Positions 33,629 to 37,598 of a stretch of 37,598 bases of DNA are shown piece after piece. The notes under the pieces were generated by a model. That model searched no databases. It saw nothing but the letters and a program-made list of their open reading frames with translations, and was not told the origin of the DNA. Position numbers and translations under genes: made by a program. Source of the DNA: Aquaspirillum serpens DSM 68 (GTDB lineage: Bacteria > Pseudomonadota > Gammaproteobacteria > Burkholderiales > Aquaspirillaceae); contig NZ_ATVC01000019.1 of assembly GCF_000420525.1 (NCBI RefSeq), forward strand, positions 1-37,598, written 5' to 3'. The first letter of the stretch is position 1. Every line of letters starts with the position of its first letter.

Positions 33629-34498
33629 ATGAATAAAAAGCACAAAAAACGGTTGGAGCAACTCACCGATATCCTTGCAAAAGAACAGCCAATGGTATCA
33701 GGGGCAGTCGAGGCGTTTTATCCTTATGATCTAGTGTTGCTACTACAGCACCACCCACAAATCCGTGCCTTGGTGGCCGAGATTGCAGCCTCTGCGGTAA
33801 TAACCGTTCCATCCGAAGCATTGCCGCTTGTTGCACCCGTGGCATCGAATCTGGTTGTTTTAAGCGAGTTGGAACAGATACAACAGCGCCTACAAGAGGC
33901 TGAAACCGATAAACAACGAGCACAAGAAGAACTGCGCCAACTGCGTGAACAGTGGGAAGCCTTAGAGCCTGAACATGAACGCTATCGTTGTGATTTAGAA
34001 TGGGCGCAAAGCGAACTGCAAAAAGTACAACAGCGCAATAGTGAGCTGGTTGTGCAGACCCAAAATGCCGTGGTTTTACCAGAAGCCGTGATGCAGCTGG
34101 TCAAGCTGTTGCAAGCCCAGCCGAGTTTGGCCCATGCTTGGTTGAAAGAATTGCCGACTGCTGAAGGAGAATTGGCCGTCAAAGTCATCGCAGCAGTGGC
34201 CGTGTGGCGAGGCATTGAAGCCCTGTGGGATTGTTTAGCGCATATCAGCAAACAACAGAAACTGCCGGTTATTCAACAGCAACAACAGCTGTTAGATGCC
34301 GCTCTTGCCTTACATCAAACCCTGACCGGTGACACCGCTTCTGCGCTTGTATCTGCTGAACTTGATGCACGTTACGATGCCGCACAATATGAACGTTGTT
34401 GTGGTCGTAGTGGACAAACCATTGCCCAACAATGTTTGCCCGGGTTGCGTAACAGTGACGGCAAATTGGTGCGGAAGTCGCTGGTAAAAACCGCCTAA
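33629..34498 (+). CDS. coiled-coil protein of unknown function
   Basis: A 289-aa cytoplasmic protein I do not recognise. Residues ~75-145 form a strong coiled coil (SELEQIQQRLQEAETDKQRAQEELRQLREQWEAL, then QSELQKVQQRNSEL). A second helical domain (~150-235) has Gln-rich stretches. The C-terminal tail CCGRSGQTIAQQCLPGLRNSDGKLVRKSLVKTA ends in a pattern (G..LPGLR...GKLVRKSLV) that looks like a conserved terminal motif, perhaps a beta element of a GrpE-like or chaperone-associated protein, but this is speculative. It is preceded by a 134-nt gap without a clear promoter and followed by the terminator at 34575-34610. Confidence 0.65.
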   Translation: MNKKHKKRLEQLTDILAKEQPMVSGAVEAFYPYDLVLLLQHHPQIRALVAEIAASAVITVPSEALPLVAPVASNLVVLSELEQIQQRLQEAETDKQRAQEELRQLREQWEALEPEHERYRCDLEWAQSELQKVQQRNSELVVQTQNAVVLPEAVMQLVKLLQAQPSLAHAWLKELPTAEGELAVKVIAAVAVWRGIEALWDCLAHISKQQKLPVIQQQQQLLDAALALHQTLTGDTASALVSAELDARYDAAQYERCCGRSGQTIAQQCLPGLRNSDGKLVRKSLVKTA

Positions 34499-34560
34499 GT
34501 TCAATTTCTCTGAATAAGATCAGCAACTCTTTTCGCTAACATTTTCGCGATTCACTCTTT

Positions 34561-34620
34561 ATATTTCCTCGATCAACAGCGGTTAACTTTAACCGCTGTT
34601 CACTTTTTTTGAGGAAATAT
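34561..34620 (+). promoter_or_regulatory. nested hairpin: terminator inside an SD-sequestering helix before the pirin gene
   Basis: Inner stem AACAGCGGTTA (34575-34585) / TAACCGCTGTT (34590-34600) followed by CACTTTTTTT is a good terminator for the upstream coiled-coil gene. Flanking it, ATATTTCCTC (34561-34570) is perfectly complementary to GAGGAAATAT (34611-34620), which contains the Shine-Dalgarno of the pirin gene (ATG 34622). Any readthrough mRNA could therefore hide this ribosome binding site. Confidence 0.75.
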
Positions 34621-34621
34621 C

Positions 34622-35332
34622 ATGCTCACCTTACGCCCTGCTCAAGAACGTGGCCATGCTGAATTTGGCTGGTTATCTGCCCGCCACAGTTTTTCGTTTG
34701 GTCACTATTTCGACCCTCGTTTTACGGGTTTTTCTGATTTATTGGTCATCAATGACGACCGAATCGCTCCCGGTGGTGGCTTTCCGATGCATGGTCATCG
34801 CGATATGGAAATCATCACTTGGGTGTTAGAGGGTGAGCTAGAACACCAAGACAGTATGGGGCATCGTGCACGGATTGTGCCGGGGGAAGTGCAATATATG
34901 CGGGCCGGTAGCGGGGTGCGTCACAGTGAATACAATGCTTCAGCACAACACAGTTTGCGGTTACTGCAAATTTGGATTCAACCACAAACGCTGGGTTTGT
35001 CACCGACTTACCAACAGATTGCTTTTTCTGCTGAGGAATTACACAACCGTTTACATTGTATTGCTGCACCACATCCTGCACCCCGTCACGTCACCTTAGC
35101 GCAAGATGCTTATCTCTATGCCGGTCGTTTCGAGGCCGGTGCTGCTTGGCAACATACTTTCGTGGCGGGTCGCTGTGCCTATCTACAGTTGGCGCGGGGT
35201 GAATTGTTAGTGAATGGGATCGCGATGCAGGAAGGTGATGGGCTATTTATCGAACAAGAAACCCGACTCGATTTGTTGGCTGAACATACGGCTGAAGTAT
35301 TGTTATTCGACCTGCGGCATGTACCACAATAA
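34622..35332 (+). CDS. pirin family protein (YhaK-type)
   Basis: A 236-aa bicupin pirin. The first cupin holds the metal ligands His57, His59 (FPMHGHRDMEI), His101 and Glu103 (GVRHSEYN), as in the YhaK/YhhW group, some of which have quercetin 2,3-dioxygenase activity or act as redox sensors. The opening RPAQERGHAEFGWLSARHSFSFGHYFDP is diagnostic. The second cupin (from ~residue 150) lacks ligands, as usual. Its ribosome binding site GAGGA lies in the right arm of the inverted repeat described at 34561-34620. Confidence 0.92.
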   Translation: MLTLRPAQERGHAEFGWLSARHSFSFGHYFDPRFTGFSDLLVINDDRIAPGGGFPMHGHRDMEIITWVLEGELEHQDSMGHRARIVPGEVQYMRAGSGVRHSEYNASAQHSLRLLQIWIQPQTLGLSPTYQQIAFSAEELHNRLHCIAAPHPAPRHVTLAQDAYLYAGRFEAGAAWQHTFVAGRCAYLQLARGELLVNGIAMQEGDGLFIEQETRLDLLAEHTAEVLLFDLRHVPQ

Positions 35333-35364
35333 TAAAAAACCCGCTGCGTGGGGCAGCGGGTTGG
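35331..35364 (-). terminator. terminator of ettA (bidirectional position)
   Basis: AACCCGCTGC (35338-35347) pairs with GCAGCGGGTT (35353-35362), loop 5 nt; on the minus strand TTTTTTATTATT follows. It lies 10 nt past the ettA stop and directly after the pirin stop, so it can serve both. Confidence 0.87.
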
Positions 35365-35371
35365 CCAGCGT

Positions 35372-37042
35372 TTAACGACTGATTGGCTTATAGCGAATCC
35401 GTTTTGGTTTTGCGCCGCCTTCTTCACCCAAACGTTTTTTCTTGTCTGCTTCGTATTCTTGATAGTTACCATCAAAGAACACCCATTGGCTCTCGCCTTC
35501 GCACGCTAAGATATGGGTCGCGATACGGTCGAGGAACCAACGGTCGTGAGAAATCACCAACACCGAGCCAGCAAACTCTAGTAAGGCATCTTCTAAAGCA
35601 CGCAGCGTTTCAACGTCTAAATCGTTGGAGGGCTCGTCAAGCAGCAACACATTGCCGCCTTTCAGCAAAGTTTTCGCCAGATGCAAGCGGCCACGTTCAC
35701 CGCCTGACAAATTGCCAACGATTTTTTGCTGATCGCCGCCTTTGAAGTTAAAACGACCCAGATAGGCGCGGCTCGACATTTCAAACTTACCGACTGTAAT
35801 CAAATCCAAACCGCCCGACACCTCTTCAAAAACGGTTTTATTTGATTCCAAATTGGCACGACTTTGATCAACAAATGCCATTTGTACCGTTTGGCCAATT
35901 TTGACACTGCCACTATCCGGCTGTTCTTGACCGCTTAACATACGGAATAAAGTCGATTTACCGGCACCGTTAGGGCCGATGATGCCAACAATCGCCCCTG
36001 CTGGGACTTTGAAACTCAGGTTATCGATCAATAAACGATCACCAAAGCCTTTGCTAACATTCTCAAACTCGATCACTTCATTGCCTAAACGCTCGGCAAC
36101 AGGGATGAAAATTTCTTGGGTTTCATTCCGTTTTTGGTGTTCGAAGCTGGATAATTCCTCGAAGCGGGCAATCCGTGCCTTGGATTTTGCCTGACGCCCT
36201 TTGGGGTTTTGCCGCACCCATTCCAGCTCTTGTTTCATCGCCTTCATACGGGCGGCTTCAGATTTGCTCTCTTGTGCCAAGCGAGCTTCTTTCTGTTCAA
36301 GCCAGCTCGAATAGTTGCCTTTCCACGGAATCCCGTGGCCACGATCCAGTTCTAAAATCCACTCTGCCGCATTATCTAAGAAGTAACGATCGTGGGTTAC
36401 GGCAACCACAGTGCCGGGGAAACGCACCAAAAATTGCTCTAACCATTCAACCGATTCAGCATCTAAATGGTTGGTCGGTTCATCTAATAGCAACATGTCT
36501 GGTTTGGACAAGAGCAATTTGCATAACGCCACGCGGCGCTTTTCACCCCCAGAAAGATGGCCGATTTTGGCATCCCATGCAGGCAAACGCAGGGCATCGG
36601 CTGCAATTTCTAGTTGCAGGCTGGTGTTATCTCCGGCACCGGTGGCAATAATGGCTTCTAATTTAGCCTGTTCTTCTGCCAGTGCATCAAAGTCGGCATC
36701 CGGTTCAGCGTAGGCGGCATACACTTCATCTAAGCGTTTTTGTGCTGCCATGACATCACCCATGCCCGATTCAACTTCTTCACGGACCGTTTTTTCTGCA
36801 TCTAATTCTGGTTCTTGTGGCAGATAACCAATTTTGACCCCAGCAAGATGTTGCACCTCGCCTTCATATTCCTTTTCCACACCGGCCATGATTTTTAACA
36901 CGGTCGATTTACCCGAACCGTTCAGACCGAGTAAACCAATCTTGGCACCGGGGAAGAAAGAAAGAGAAATGTCTTTAATGATTTGCCGTTTTGGAGGGAC
37001 AACTTTGCTCACGCGGAGCATGGACATGACATATTGCGCCAT
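35372..37042 (-). CDS. ettA: energy-dependent translational throttle protein EttA (ABC-F)
   Basis: A 556-aa soluble ABC-F ATPase that binds the ribosomal E site and gates the first peptide-bond steps according to ATP/ADP. Two ABC modules are visible: Walker A GLNGSGKST (residues 39-47) with LSGGEKRRVALC, and GPNGAGKST with LSGGERGRLHLAKTL. Between them is the linker EARLAQESKSEAARMKAMKQELEWVRQNPKGRQAKSKARI, the ABC-F tRNA-interaction motif. The opening MAQYVMSMLRVSKVVPPKRQIIKDISLSFFPGAKIG and C-terminal EYEADKKKRLGEEGGAKPKRIRYKPI are EttA-specific. It has its own terminator and is divergent from the rrn promoter. Confidence 0.95.
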   Translation of the reverse strand: MAQYVMSMLRVSKVVPPKRQIIKDISLSFFPGAKIGLLGLNGSGKSTVLKIMAGVEKEYEGEVQHLAGVKIGYLPQEPELDAEKTVREEVESGMGDVMAAQKRLDEVYAAYAEPDADFDALAEEQAKLEAIIATGAGDNTSLQLEIAADALRLPAWDAKIGHLSGGEKRRVALCKLLLSKPDMLLLDEPTNHLDAESVEWLEQFLVRFPGTVVAVTHDRYFLDNAAEWILELDRGHGIPWKGNYSSWLEQKEARLAQESKSEAARMKAMKQELEWVRQNPKGRQAKSKARIARFEELSSFEHQKRNETQEIFIPVAERLGNEVIEFENVSKGFGDRLLIDNLSFKVPAGAIVGIIGPNGAGKSTLFRMLSGQEQPDSGSVKIGQTVQMAFVDQSRANLESNKTVFEEVSGGLDLITVGKFEMSSRAYLGRFNFKGGDQQKIVGNLSGGERGRLHLAKTLLKGGNVLLLDEPSNDLDVETLRALEDALLEFAGSVLVISHDRWFLDRIATHILACEGESQWVFFDGNYQEYEADKKKRLGEEGGAKPKRIRYKPISR

Positions 37043-37119
37043 CGCTGTGTTGCTTTCTTAAGTGATTAAACCCCGCAAACAGTATAACAGCCGCCCATCT
37101 CAGGCAATGTTTACCCATA

Positions 37120-37238
37120 TAGTGATATTTTTTGTTCAAACAGTAAAAAAGAAAAATTTTTTATAACAATGATTTATCTAAATTCCTAAACTTTTTGAGT
37201 TTGTAGGTGTTGACGAGTATGTGAGAGGTGGGTATAGT
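37120..37238 (+). promoter_or_regulatory. rRNA operon promoter with AT-rich UP region
   Basis: TTGACG (37210-37215), 17-nt spacer, TATAGT (37233-37238), then a GC-rich discriminator TCGCTTCCTCG, a typical growth-rate-regulated rrn P1 layout. Upstream, 37120-37200 is very A/T rich with A and T tracts (AAAAAAGAAAAATTTTTT), as in UP elements. The rest of the 368-nt gap to 16S is the leader. Confidence 0.75.
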
Positions 37239-37244
37239 TCGCTT

Positions 37245-37410
37245 CCTCGCTGCAACACAGCAGCGGCAGACAGCTTTCAAGTTTAAGTTGTTTGAATTGA
37301 TCTTTAACAGAATACAACCGATAGGTGTAAGCGCTTGGACATCAAGCGCTTGCACAAAGAAAAAACGCAAGAATGAAGTTTGGGAACCAAAAAAAGTTTA
37401 AACAGAGATT
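37245..37410 (+). promoter_or_regulatory. rrn leader with boxA and hairpins
   Basis: The leader holds a boxB-like hairpin CGCTGC (37248-37253) / GCAGCG (37260-37265), a boxA antitermination sequence TGATCTTTAACA (37298-37309) and a 13-bp hairpin (37325-37337 with 37343-37355, core AAGCGCTTG). These are normal parts of rrn antitermination and 16S processing. No protein gene is supported here. Confidence 0.7.
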
Positions 37411-37598
37411 GAACTGAAGAGTTTGATCCTGGCTCAGATTGAACGCTGGCGGCATGCTTTACACATGCAAGTCGAACGGTAACAGGGGCTTCGGTCCGCT
37501 GACGAGTGGCGAACGGGTGAGTAATGCGTCGGAACGTGCCGAGTAATGGGGGATAACGCATCGAAAGGTGTGCTAATACCGCATACGCTCTGAGGAGG
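37411..37598 (+). rRNA. 16S rRNA, 5' end (partial)
   Basis: The sequence from GAACTGAAGAGTTTGATCCT onward is the conserved 16S 5' end; GATTGAACGCTGGCGGCATG, ACACATGCAAGTCGAACGG and GGCGAACGGGTGAGTAATG follow. The GCGGCATGCTTTACACATGC version is betaproteobacterial. The gene runs off the right edge. Confidence 0.97.

Noticed and set aside
1-37598. CRISPR arrays, prophage or insertion sequences
   Set aside because: No regularly spaced repeats, integrase, transposase or phage structural genes are present; all genes fit a core chromosomal segment.

Overview
The window looks like chromosomal DNA of a betaproteobacterium, probably of the order Neisseriales. The evidence is the first ~190 nt of a 16S rRNA gene at the right end, which I recognise from memory as Neisseriales-like, and betaproteobacterial gene content. 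I would not name a genus. It is a housekeeping/metabolic segment lying between two rRNA operons in the same orientation: the left edge is the 3' end of a 23S gene plus 5S, the right edge is an rrn promoter, leader and start of 16S.

Layout. 1-370: 23S end, 5S, terminators. 384-1869 (-): a phasin-like protein and a LysR regulator. 2164-6192 (+): DUF485 protein, acetate permease ActP and acetyl-CoA synthetase, i.e. acetate scavenging. 6482-8484 (+): CcoG and FixH for cbb3 oxidase assembly. 8570-9320: a yybP-ykoY class manganese riboswitch in front of a MneA/TMEM165-type Mn exporter. 9364-13172: a YbbAP-type ABC exporter divergent from tesA, with overlapping start codons. 13169-14674: plsY, folB, a hotdog thioesterase. 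14671-18775 (-): truncated haemoglobin, dadA, a frameshifted cheR, erpA, argC. 18882-19358: a PNPOx-fold protein.

19350-31910 is a large polyamine locus. On the minus strand, in transcription order: ald (broken), puuD, puuA, spuC, potF, potG, potH, potI, puuB. On the plus strand: puuR (C-terminally truncated) and puuC. Together they encode putrescine uptake by an ABC importer and two catabolic routes (gamma-glutamylation by PuuABCD, and transamination by SpuC). Alanine dehydrogenase could recycle the alanine made by SpuC. The puuR-ald gap carries back-to-back promoter candidates that share one -35 hexamer, and a perfect inverted repeat that may be an operator.

31995-35332 (+): an AtaL-like protein, an OsmC-like protein, two proteins of unknown function, and a pirin preceded by a nested RNA hairpin that can hide its ribosome binding site. 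35372-37042 (-): ettA.

The most unusual observation is that three genes in this 37.6 kb (cheR, ald, puuR) are each knocked out of frame by a short tandem duplication of 10, 19 and 8 bp. In every case removing one copy restores an open frame of the family's normal length (285, 371 and 183 aa). This shared signature could be a mutational process, a scar type, low-copy phase switching or an assembly artefact, and it deserves a read-level check.
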